Assembly (NCBI RefSeq): GCF_018687275.1 | Contig: NZ_CP061287.1 | Coordinates: 1,426,001-1,490,000, forward strand | DNA: 64,000 nt | Direction: 5' to 3' | Source of the DNA: Polynucleobacter sp. MWH-Aus1W21 | GTDB lineage: Bacteria; Pseudomonadota; Gammaproteobacteria; Burkholderiales; Burkholderiaceae | In this document: positions 43,186 to 51,007 of the stretch, piece after piece | Numbering within the stretch: position 1 is the stretch's first letter | How the letters are laid out: the number at the start of each line of letters is the position of its first letter | Made by a program: the position numbers and the translations under genes | Notes under the pieces: generated by a model | Databases searched by the model: none | What the model was told of the DNA's origin: nothing | What the model saw: only the letters and a program-made list of their open reading frames with translations

Positions 43186-44622
43186 TCAATGTCCGGCAGG
43201 GTTTGCTAACATCCCCGCCCCAGTAACGCTAGGCACCTGGAGTATTGTTGGTCTGCCAATTAAGGAGGACTGCAAAGCAGCATCTGTTAACCAAAATTGT
43301 TGCTGAGCATTAATCGCTGCAATTACTGCAGAGACCTGATCTCTTGAGTCGGCAATCAACTCAAAGACACCAATAATCATGCCGTTATAGCGAAGCTGAC
43401 TTTCTTCAGCAATGGCTTTGCGTACAGGTATTACTTCTTTTCGATAGTGTTGGGATATATCGTATGCAGTTCGATAGGCCGAATAAGTCTCCCTCAAATT
43501 GGAACTAGCATTTCGAGTAACGCCCTCTAGCCGATTAAATGCAGCCAAAGTTTGGGCATTCATGGCGTCCCTACTCATATTCCCCCAATCGAAAATTGGT
43601 AGTCGAATTGAGATTTCATAACCCTGCTTTGGGGTGCTCTCACCAGATGCTGAATCAAATTTAGTGCCGCGATTAAAGCCCAGCTCAATATCGGTAAAAC
43701 TGGTGATGTTGTTAAGCCCCTGGGCCTTCGCTGCTGCCTCTAAAGTTGCTGTAGCCAAGCGTATATCTAGCCGCTCTACACCGGCTTGCTGCGCAATAAA
43801 TTCGGTGTTTGGTGGTTGCTTAGGCAGATCAGGTAAACGATCGGGCAATTTCAGTTCTTTTGCCTGAGCTTCACTTAGCCCAAGAGCACGAACAAGCTCC
43901 TCCCTACGGCTTACTGAAGTCTGTTGTGCATTAGCAAACTGCGTGGCCGAATCTGCATAAAAAGCCTGCTGCCTTGCACGAGTAATCTTATTGAGATTAC
44001 CTACCGCCTCCATGCGCCTTGCTAACTCAGCACTTGCTTCTGCACTTCGAAAAACTTGATCGGCATATTTAAGGGATTGCTCTGCTGCAACTGCACGAAC
44101 CCAGGCTTGGCGAACCAAAGTAACCTGATCAATGATTTCGGTCGTTAAACGCAATTGAGCTTGTTCAATTCGCTTATCAGCTATTCCTTTGCGCTGTGGC
44201 AAAGTAATCAGATCTAATAATCCAAATACAAACCAGCGATTAAATTCGATCTCTGGACTAGTAACCATTCGCTCAAAAGCAAAATAAGGATTAGACATTC
44301 TGCCTGCTTGGGCAGCAGACGCTGCTTCAGACCAATTCTGGGCAATAAGTGCTTGAACGGCTGGACTATTAATCAAGGCAAGCTGAACAGCATCGCTTTG
44401 ATTTAAATTCTTAGCCAGCAGCTCCTGAGCTCTACCCTGAAGAACATCACGCTCATCTGACGATTTTGCTAAAACAACCTGGCCATTAGTAAATTTACTC
44501 GAATCTAGATTCGTTTTTTGTAAGGCCTCGTCAATATTGACGCTAGCGCATCCAGTAAGAGCACTCGCAAATAAGATTGATACTATTTTGTATCGTTTAT
44601 TGAAAGGCATGGTCATCATCAT
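43186..44622 (-). CDS. TolC/CusC-type outer-membrane protein of the copper operon
   Basis: A 478-residue outer-membrane factor with a lipoprotein signal (ILFASALTGCASV) and the two coiled-coil TolC repeats. No RND pump or membrane-fusion gene is next to it, since the neighbours are the oxidase and a small gene; in this copper operon type (copA/copB-like) a TolC family protein often stands in for CopB. Several ATGs (ATGATGATG) overlap the upstream stop. Confidence 0.88.
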   Translation of the reverse strand: MMMTMPFNKRYKIVSILFASALTGCASVNIDEALQKTNLDSSKFTNGQVVLAKSSDERDVLQGRAQELLAKNLNQSDAVQLALINSPAVQALIAQNWSEAASAAQAGRMSNPYFAFERMVTSPEIEFNRWFVFGLLDLITLPQRKGIADKRIEQAQLRLTTEIIDQVTLVRQAWVRAVAAEQSLKYADQVFRSAEASAELARRMEAVGNLNKITRARQQAFYADSATQFANAQQTSVSRREELVRALGLSEAQAKELKLPDRLPDLPKQPPNTEFIAQQAGVERLDIRLATATLEAAAKAQGLNNITSFTDIELGFNRGTKFDSASGESTPKQGYEISIRLPIFDWGNMSRDAMNAQTLAAFNRLEGVTRNASSNLRETYSAYRTAYDISQHYRKEVIPVRKAIAEESQLRYNGMIIGVFELIADSRDQVSAVIAAINAQQQFWLTDAALQSSLIGRPTILQVPSVTGAGMLANPAGH

Positions 44623-44936
44623 TTAACTCCCTCGTGATGATTTTTCGAGTGCTCTTCGCTTGTTGGCGCCACATCAGCCTGAGCAGCTTCTTTTGCATAC
44701 ACTTTCCATCCGCCGATCTTTTGGACGGTAGCGTTAGCCTGCCTCCAAGGAATGATCTCCTCTTCCGAATAAGGCTGATAATTTTTAAATACTGACGTGT
44801 ACTGCAGCGACTCGGCAATAAACTTTGCCGAAGAACCATTTACCGCCGCATCTTGCGCCGATGCAACTGGACTACCTAGTAATGTGAGCGCCAATAGAAA
44901 CATTCCATTGCCCCACATGCATTTAAATATGCTCAT
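44619..44936 (-). CDS. Secreted small protein of copper operon
   Basis: 105 residues from ATG 44936 (GGAG upstream); a longer reading to 44966 is less likely. Signal peptide (GMFLLALTLLGSPVASAQ), then a short mature protein with SLQYTSVFKNYQPYSEEEIIPWRQANATV and a His-containing tail (EEHSKNHHEGVK). Similar small proteins often precede TolC-type genes in copper operons. Function unknown. Confidence 0.7.
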   Translation of the reverse strand: MSIFKCMWGNGMFLLALTLLGSPVASAQDAAVNGSSAKFIAESLQYTSVFKNYQPYSEEEIIPWRQANATVQKIGGWKVYAKEAAQADVAPTSEEHSKNHHEGVK

Positions 44937-45002
44937 AATTTCTCCAATAGACAAACGTAGCGACAAGACTTGTCGCCAAAATCTACTTACTACTGAGGAA
45001 AT

Positions 45003-45371
45003 TTAAATCCGAGGGGGTTTGTAAATGCTACCTAGCGATTGGCCGAGTGCCAAAGTAGGAGCGTAAGGCAGTAGATTGTCCGCATACTGCAAAGGAGCAA
45101 CTACGGAGGATGAAACTGTTAAATCAGCAATACCAACGCAGCACTGAGAAGCGGTATGGCACTTTGTAGCCACTTTCTTTGCCGACTTTTCTATCGATGA
45201 AGTGCAATCGTTACATTGCTTATGCTGCATATGAGAGTCAGCATTATCAGCATGAGTCGCAGCTTGGGACTGGTGCGCATGGTGTTGATCGGAAACGAAT
45301 ACGGGCATGCTAGCCGCATGAATCAGGCTAATAAAAAAACTTAAACATAAGAAAACGCATACTTTCCGCAT
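45003..45371 (-). CDS. Cys/His-rich secreted protein, first gene of copper operon
   Basis: 122 residues: signal peptide (VCVFLCLSFFISLIHAAS), then His- and Cys-rich mature part (HHAHQSQAATHADNADSHMQHKQCNDC ... TKCHTASQCCVG), which suggests metal binding in the periplasm. Short secreted proteins of this DUF2946-like or CzcI-like style are common at the start of metal operons. It is divergent from the ATP-grasp-like gene across 128 bp. Confidence 0.7.
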   Translation of the reverse strand: MRKVCVFLCLSFFISLIHAASMPVFVSDQHHAHQSQAATHADNADSHMQHKQCNDCTSSIEKSAKKVATKCHTASQCCVGIADLTVSSSVVAPLQYADNLLPYAPTLALGQSLGSIYKPPRI

Positions 45372-45499
45372 TGTTTAATATTACACTGAATTTAGAGCTT
45401 TGTCGGCCTTACTCTTCACATTTTGAGTCTAGGTATTAACTTACTGGGCTATTGAGGCTATAAATTCAAGAAGATGTGAATAATCCATTTGGTTTGTAA

Positions 45500-46840
45500 A
45501 TGGGTGTTTATCGTAAAGTGCTACAAGAACCCCCACCACCCCCCACCAAAAAGATAGTAGATTCGAAATCCATGTCAGATAAAGCCGCCAAACTCAATGC
45601 CCAGTGCAACTGCATCAGCGTAGACAAACAGAAACTAGATATTGAGGTTCATCGCCTTATTAGTGATCTGGACCTTGCTGATTCAACTGCTACAAAGATA
45701 GGCTCGATGCTCTCAAGTAGCGGAGTATTTATTGACCAAGCCGCCTTAGATCAGATGAAAGCATTAGTAAAAGCGGTCTATAAAGTTTGCGAAATGCCTT
45801 TATTTCAAAAATTAGTTCTTGAGCAAGCTCCATCCATTGCTAGACATCAACAAAGTACAAGTGGTGTTTTTTATGGATTTGATTTTCACCTAGGGGTAAA
45901 TGGCCCGCAATTAATTGAAATCAATACCAATGCAGGCGGCGCTATGATTTCTGCCCTTGAAATTGGGGCATCGATAAATTGCTGTGAGCCAGTAGAGAGA
46001 CGCTTGGGAGCAAGAAATATGCCCAATGAAATTTATGAGACTTTTCTGGATATGTTTACCCGGGAGTGGAGATCCTTCAATAGGGATCCTTCTGCGCAAT
46101 TAAAGACGATTGCAATCGTTGATGAGAGTCCAACTGAACAATTCTTATATCCTGAGTTTCAACTCTTCCAAGCCCTGTTTCAAAAGCATGGAATCACGAC
46201 AATCATCACCTCTCCAGATGGTCTCGTAATTAAAGATCAAAAGGTTTACTTCGGCGAAGTCCAAATTGACTTAATCTATAACCGAACGACCGACTTTTAT
46301 TTTCAAGGTTCATCATACGAAGCGCTTAGAGACGCTTATCTTCAAGATCTTGTAGCCATCACCCCAAACCCCTTTAATCATGCAGTATTTGCCAATAAAG
46401 ATAACCTTTGCATCTTAAGCAATCGGGAACATCTTGACTCCCTAGGGGTTGACTTGGCTATACAAGAAATACTCCTAAGCCACATTCCGGAGACTGTAAA
46501 AGTGTCCTCTAAAAACGAAGAATCTCTTTGGACAAATCGCAAAGACTACTTTTTCAAGCCCAGTCAAGGCTATGGGAGTCGCGCTGTATATCGCGGAGAT
46601 AAATTAACTAAAGGCGTATGGGGTCAAATTAAGGATAAAAGCTATATTGCACAAAAAGTAATTCCACCAAGCAAACGAACCATCACGATTGATGGTAATG
46701 AGGTTGATCTTAAAGTCGATATTAGAGATTATGTCTTTGAAGGTAATTCACTCATTTCAGTAAGTCGCATATACCAAGGGCAAACAACAAATTTAAGAAC
46801 CTTGGGAGGCGGCTTCTCACCTCTTTATGGCGTAGACTAA
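45500..46840 (+). CDS. ATP-grasp-like enzyme of unknown substrate
   Basis: 446 residues with ATP-grasp style motifs: EINTNAGGAM, LIYNRTTDFYF, FKPSQGYGSRAV (lysine and Gly-rich loop), QKVIPPSK and a late KVDIRDYVFEGN with TNLRTLGGG, where Asp, Arg and Asn would bind Mg-ATP. The fold is inferred, as is peptide or thiol-ligand synthesis. Start is uncertain: the ATG at 45500 gives a Pro-rich tail (EPPPPPTKK), and the ATG at 45572 is an alternative; neither has a clear ribosome site. Divergent from the copper operon, so perhaps co-regulated. Confidence 0.6.
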   Translation: MGVYRKVLQEPPPPPTKKIVDSKSMSDKAAKLNAQCNCISVDKQKLDIEVHRLISDLDLADSTATKIGSMLSSSGVFIDQAALDQMKALVKAVYKVCEMPLFQKLVLEQAPSIARHQQSTSGVFYGFDFHLGVNGPQLIEINTNAGGAMISALEIGASINCCEPVERRLGARNMPNEIYETFLDMFTREWRSFNRDPSAQLKTIAIVDESPTEQFLYPEFQLFQALFQKHGITTIITSPDGLVIKDQKVYFGEVQIDLIYNRTTDFYFQGSSYEALRDAYLQDLVAITPNPFNHAVFANKDNLCILSNREHLDSLGVDLAIQEILLSHIPETVKVSSKNEESLWTNRKDYFFKPSQGYGSRAVYRGDKLTKGVWGQIKDKSYIAQKVIPPSKRTITIDGNEVDLKVDIRDYVFEGNSLISVSRIYQGQTTNLRTLGGGFSPLYGVD

Positions 46841-47041
46841 GACTGATAAGGTTTAAGACACAATTTAAATTTCTATCTTCTTTAATTCTGAAATTGCAAT
46901 CAAATAAGCTCAGTCACTAAAATTACTGCGACTACTTCTGGCCGATTTGAGTCATCTGAGTGAATTCAATCAATTTGGATCTTATCGACCCAAGGGAGAC
47001 CTTGGAGGACAAGTCCAGTAACTCATCCCCCTAGTGTGTTA

Positions 47042-47542
47042 CTACCTTGACCGATCCATCCACATATAGTTCTGCTGCATCATTTGGTTCATCATGTTCT
47101 GCTGCATACCCATGTATTGATCCATCATGTATTGGCGTTGCTTTAACTGCTCAGGTGTTAATTTAGAGTAATAGGGGCCCATACCATTCCAACCCATCAT
47201 GTGTCCACCCATCATGCCGCCGTTACCACCACAACAACCCATCATTCCCGAACCCCACATGCCTTGCATCATATTCATGTTGCCCTGCATTGTGCTCCAG
47301 TGAGCCTGCATCAGCTTTTGCCTTTCTTGCGGATCTTGAGTTGCACGGATCTGATCCATCTGCTGTTGCATCTTTTTAAAGTTCTCTTGAATTTGAGCGG
47401 CTTGCTTATCAAACTCCGCTACATCAACATTTTTTTGTTGTGTCTGTGAGGCTTTAGTGCCTGCCCCTGCTGATTGCGCCAAAACGGGCGCACTTAATAA
47501 AACACCCAAACTTAAAATCGCAACACATCCTAGCTTTTTCAT
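47042..47542 (-). CDS. Methionine-rich secreted protein downstream of cadA
   Basis: 166 residues from ATG 47542 (GGAG upstream); an earlier in-frame start at 47659 overlaps cadA. Signal peptide (CVAILSLGVLLSAPVLAQ), a charged helix (VAEFDKQAAQIQENFKKMQQQMDQI), then a Met/Gly-rich stretch (MWGSGMMGCCGGNGGMMGGHMMGWNGMG) and Met-rich tail. Clustered Met and two Cys suggest Cu(I) or other soft-metal binding in the periplasm; function inferred. It lies 41 nt downstream of the cadA stop. Confidence 0.72.
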   Translation of the reverse strand: MKKLGCVAILSLGVLLSAPVLAQSAGAGTKASQTQQKNVDVAEFDKQAAQIQENFKKMQQQMDQIRATQDPQERQKLMQAHWSTMQGNMNMMQGMWGSGMMGCCGGNGGMMGGHMMGWNGMGPYYSKLTPEQLKQRQYMMDQYMGMQQNMMNQMMQQNYMWMDRSR

Positions 47543-47583
47543 CTTAGTACTCCTTGAGTTAAATGCTGAATATTGACTACTGT

Positions 47584-49764
47584 CTAACTTCTTAATAACC
47601 GCAATCCATTTGCCACTACTAGCAAGCTCGCACCCATATCCGCAAATACCGCCATCCACATCGTGGCTTGCCCTGTAAAGGTAAGCACAAGGAAAATAGC
47701 TTTAATGCCAAGAGCAAGAACAATGTTTTGAGTCAGAATTAGAGCGGTTGATTTGGATAGCCGAATAAAGGTAGCAATCTTGCGTAAATCATCATCCATT
47801 AGCGCAACATCAGCAGTCTCTATCGCAGTATCGGTTCCAGCCGCCCCCATCGCAAATCCAATACTTGCTCTTGCTAAAGCGGGGGCATCATTAATGCCAT
47901 CTCCAACCATGCCTACCTTTACATTGGGATCCTTTTTTAGGCGACTGTCAATTATTTTGAGCTTATCTTCAGGCAATAAATTACCCATAATCTCATCGAC
48001 ACCCACCTGTTTACCTATTGCCTTAGCGGTGTGCTCATTGTCACCAGTGAGCATGATGGTAGTCACGCCTAATTGGTGAAGCTCATCAATAGCCTGCTTG
48101 CTTGTTTCTCTAACAGTATCGGCCACCGCAATAATAGCTAAAACCTCTGTTTGGTTGGTAAGCAATACGGCCGTTTTGCCCTGCTGCTCTAGTGGTAATA
48201 AACGATTCTCAATATCATCAGAGCACAAACCCAATTCTTCAATCAGTCGATGATTGCCAAGGTAATACAAATTACCCTCAATAACGCCTTTGACACCGCG
48301 ACCCAGAATCGCCTCAAAGCTATCTACAGTCTTTAAATCATTCTTTTGCTCTTGATTAGCATGGGCAATTGCTAGAGATACGGGATGATCAGATCGTGCC
48401 GCAAGACTGATGGCAATTTCGTGAATATGCTTGTCATTGCTACTTAATGCAAAAAAGTCCGTTTGTGCAGGCTTCCCGTAGGTTAGTGTCCCTGTCTTAT
48501 CTACTGCTAAGACCTTCATGCTCCGTCCTGCTTCTAAAAAAGCGCCTCCTTTAATTAAGATGCCTTTTCTTGCAGCGGCTGCTAAGCCACTCACAATCGT
48601 TACTGGTGTTGAGATCACCAAAGCACAAGGGCAGGCAATCACTAACATGACTAATGCTTTATAGATCCACTCTTGCCATGACTGCGCCATTAACAATGGA
48701 GGCAAAACAGCGACTAACACCGCAAGCAAAAAAACAGCTGGCGTATAGATCTTGGCGAATTGATCAACAAAACGCTGGGTGGGCGCACGACTTCCTTGCG
48801 CTGCTTCAACTGCATGAATAATTCGAGCTAGCGTTGAATGAGTCGCTTCTGCAGTAACTTTGTATTCGAACGATCCTGTCTGATTGATCGTTCCTGCAAA
48901 TACCTCATCGCCAACTATCTTATCGACGGGTAGGCTCTCACCCGTGATTGGCGCTTGATTTACTGCCGAGTTACCACTTATTAATATGCCGTCTAAAGCT
49001 ATTCGCTCTCCAGGACGCACTCGAACTAAAGCACCTAAAGCGATAGCCTTTACATCCGTTAGCACCCAAGAGCCATCGGCTTGCTGAACGGTTGCGGTTT
49101 CAGGGGTGAGGTCTAATAAGCCACGAATCGCATTACGAGCACGATCTAATGACTTGGCTTCAATTACTTCAGCTAGAGTAAATAAGAACATCACCATGGC
49201 GGCTTCTGGCCAACTTCCAATCGCCATCGCGCCTGTGACTGCAATTGACATTAAGGCATTGATATTGAGATTGCCATTCTTTAATGCAATCCAGCCCTTT
49301 TTATAAGTGGTAAGGCCCCCTGAAGCAATTGAGGCGATTACTAGAGCAATGACAATCCACTGATTACCAAGTTGCAGCAATTCCATGATTTCAGCCAAGG
49401 TTGCAGTGATACCTGCAATAGCCAATGGCCACCAATTGGTTTTAGGCATAGGCTCAAGTGAGCTGTCCTTTGTAGAAGTCTCACCAATTTGTAGCACCGC
49501 CTGCATTCCAATTGAACCCAAAGCGGACTCGATAGCGTCAAGTGAGTTGAGATTGTGACCAACCGTGAGCATCCTTTGCATTAAGTTAAAGTCCAGCGAC
49601 TCAATGCCGCTTACACTCGCTAGCTTTTTGCGAATAAGCGCCTCTTCAGTTGGGCAGTCCATATTTTCAATGCGATAGATGGCCTTATTCTTGCTCGGTA
49701 TTTCAGAAGCCTTTGTCACAGGGGTTGATGTTGAACAACTACAGGAGGTATTGCATTCGCTCAT
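47584..49764 (-). CDS. cadA: Cd/Zn/Pb-exporting P1B-type ATPase (CadA/ZntA)
   Basis: 726 residues: a Cys-rich N-terminus (CNTSCSCSTS), an HMA-like domain with MDCPTEEALI (CPTEE rather than CxxC), six to eight TM helices with the CPC motif (ACPCALVISTP, near 377), DKTGT (near 423) and GDGINDAP (near 625). The HEADY/SDHP-type SDHPVSLAIA segment is present. CPTEE N-domain and the adjacent MerR regulator point to divalent Cd/Zn/Pb export. It is divergent from the regulator with a MerR-type promoter. Confidence 0.92.
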   Translation of the reverse strand: MSECNTSCSCSTSTPVTKASEIPSKNKAIYRIENMDCPTEEALIRKKLASVSGIESLDFNLMQRMLTVGHNLNSLDAIESALGSIGMQAVLQIGETSTKDSSLEPMPKTNWWPLAIAGITATLAEIMELLQLGNQWIVIALVIASIASGGLTTYKKGWIALKNGNLNINALMSIAVTGAMAIGSWPEAAMVMFLFTLAEVIEAKSLDRARNAIRGLLDLTPETATVQQADGSWVLTDVKAIALGALVRVRPGERIALDGILISGNSAVNQAPITGESLPVDKIVGDEVFAGTINQTGSFEYKVTAEATHSTLARIIHAVEAAQGSRAPTQRFVDQFAKIYTPAVFLLAVLVAVLPPLLMAQSWQEWIYKALVMLVIACPCALVISTPVTIVSGLAAAARKGILIKGGAFLEAGRSMKVLAVDKTGTLTYGKPAQTDFFALSSNDKHIHEIAISLAARSDHPVSLAIAHANQEQKNDLKTVDSFEAILGRGVKGVIEGNLYYLGNHRLIEELGLCSDDIENRLLPLEQQGKTAVLLTNQTEVLAIIAVADTVRETSKQAIDELHQLGVTTIMLTGDNEHTAKAIGKQVGVDEIMGNLLPEDKLKIIDSRLKKDPNVKVGMVGDGINDAPALARASIGFAMGAAGTDTAIETADVALMDDDLRKIATFIRLSKSTALILTQNIVLALGIKAIFLVLTFTGQATMWMAVFADMGASLLVVANGLRLLRS

Positions 49765-49795
49765 AGCGGAAACCTAAATGATGAAGACATAAAAC

Positions 49796-49826
49796 ATTTA
49801 ACACCCTATAGTAACTATAGAGTCAA
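49796..49826 (-). promoter_or_regulatory. MerR-family promoter/operator of cadA
   Basis: On the minus strand TTGACT (-35) and TTAAAT (-10) are spaced 19 bp. The spacer holds a near-perfect dyad, ACTCTATAG-TTA-CTATAGGGT (49803-49823). An overlong spacer with a centred dyad is the signature of promoters twisted open by MerR-type activators, here driving cadA under the regulator at 49863. Confidence 0.85.
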
Positions 49827-49862
49827 GGGATTAGAATAAAAATGTAAAAACTTGGAGGTCAA

Positions 49863-50261
49863 ATGAGAATTGGTGAACTAGCAACAGCCACAAGCACTCA
49901 AGTGGAAACTATTCGGTTTTATGAACAAGAGGGTTTGTTAGCAAAACCGGCTCGATCTGAGGGTAACTTCCGAATCTACGGGGATCAGCACCTGCAACGC
50001 CTTACATTTATTCGCCACTGCCGCTCGCTGGACATGACCTTAAGTGAAATTCGTCAATTACTTCGCTTAAAAGATTTGCCCGATGAAAACTGTGATGCAG
50101 TAAATGAATTGCTTGATGCCCATATTGAAGGTGTAAGCAATCGAATTAATGAGCTACGCCAACTTGAGCGACAATTAAAGCTGCTCAGAAAACAATGTCA
50201 TGCGAATCAGGACTCAGCACATTGCGGGATCTTAAATAAATTATCGCTACCCGTGAAGTAA
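49863..50261 (+). CDS. cadR: MerR-family Cd(II)/Pb(II)-responsive regulator
   Basis: 132 residues: N-terminal MerR helix-turn-helix (MRIGELATATSTQVETIRFYEQEGLL), a long dimerisation helix, and a metal-binding C-terminus with conserved Cys (ENCDAVNELLDAH near 79, then CHAN...HCGIL). This pattern matches CadR/PbrR rather than ZntR or CueR. It has a strong GGAGG site. Transcribed divergently from cadA and expected to activate it. Confidence 0.9.
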   Translation: MRIGELATATSTQVETIRFYEQEGLLAKPARSEGNFRIYGDQHLQRLTFIRHCRSLDMTLSEIRQLLRLKDLPDENCDAVNELLDAHIEGVSNRINELRQLERQLKLLRKQCHANQDSAHCGILNKLSLPVK

Positions 50262-50263
50262 AA

Positions 50264-50286
50264 AAGAGGTGGCACTACCGCCTCTT
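50264..50286 (+). terminator. Hairpin terminator after cadR
   Basis: AAGAGGTGG pairs with CCGCCTCTT (one G-U pair) around CACTA, beginning right after the cadR stop. The T-run after it is short (ATT), so termination may be weak. A second small hairpin, ATCGGC..GCCGAT, follows near 50302-50320. Confidence 0.55.
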
Positions 50287-50396
50287 ATTAGCCGAAAGCA
50301 GTCATCGGCCTTTTGCCGATTTACCAATAACCAATCGTTAACACCCAAGGAACCCTGTCTAAAGCCAATTCGACATTTTTAAGCCCGTTGGGAACA

Positions 50397-50530
50397 ATAG
50401 ACAATATTGGGTCGTTGTGAGTGGGAATGTTAAGCACTGATTAGCCGTGAGCGTCTCGAAACACGACGGTTGTCGGGTTAACCGACATAGTAGGATGCCG
50501 TTAGCAATGGACCGATAACGACCCAAAACC
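50397..50530. repeat. Paired palindromes at joint between cadmium and Czc genes
   Basis: In the 362-bp gap 50262-50623, GAGCGTCTCGAAACACGACG (inverse of the AAGTGTC type, 50449-50468) is followed by TGTCGGGTTAACCGACA (50471-50487) and the tail ACCGATAACGACCCAAAACC. The same arrangement occurs at 23966-24045. It looks like a former module end. No gene is seen in the gap. Confidence 0.72.
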
Positions 50531-50623
50531 AACTATAGATGGGCGCTGTCTTTACTATTCAGCGAGGTTAATCCAGATCATTTAGGGCGACCCAGAGTAC
50601 AGACTAGATTGAGCTGATTTAGG

Positions 50624-50992
50624 CTATAAATTAAATCCTGCTGTAATCACTTTCGCTTTTATCTTGATAACTGCTATAGCCTTAGCTCCCTTGGGAATAG
50701 CGAAATTACCTTTCACTTCCAATTTGCCTCCATTAGGCAGTAGCTCATAATCTTTTTTATCTGATCCAATTAAGACTGTCAGCTTTGCGGTCCCACCATC
50801 TATAGGTATCGGTTTACCGTGGTCCGTCAAATACAGCGATAGGCTATCAGGCTTTGCAACCAATTCAACATCAATGTCCTTAGCCTCTACTATGACACCG
50901 CCATGCATTGGCTTTAAATCATGGCCGGCTCCAGCATGGGCTGGACCAATAAAACTGATTAGCAAGGTTGCAATCACCATCATTGATTTCAT
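50624..50992 (-). CDS. Small periplasmic protein at end of RND operon
   Basis: 122 residues with signal peptide (VIATLLISFIGPAHAG), a His-containing start of the mature chain (GHDLKPMHGGVIVEAKDIDVELVAKPDSL) and a beta-rich remainder ending KAKVITAGFNL. Similar sequences occur as separate genes in Czc-type operons; a metal-binding role is likely but not established. It lies 15 nt after the czcA stop. Confidence 0.7.
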   Translation of the reverse strand: MKSMMVIATLLISFIGPAHAGAGHDLKPMHGGVIVEAKDIDVELVAKPDSLSLYLTDHGKPIPIDGGTAKLTVLIGSDKKDYELLPNGGKLEVKGNFAIPKGAKAIAVIKIKAKVITAGFNL

Positions 50993-51007
50993 ATAAACCC
51001 CTTTAAA

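Noticed and set aside
46841..47041. CCAAGG-GAGA-CCTTGG dyad near 46991 as a terminator
   Set aside because: Stem of six pairs without a T-run on either strand; may be chance.
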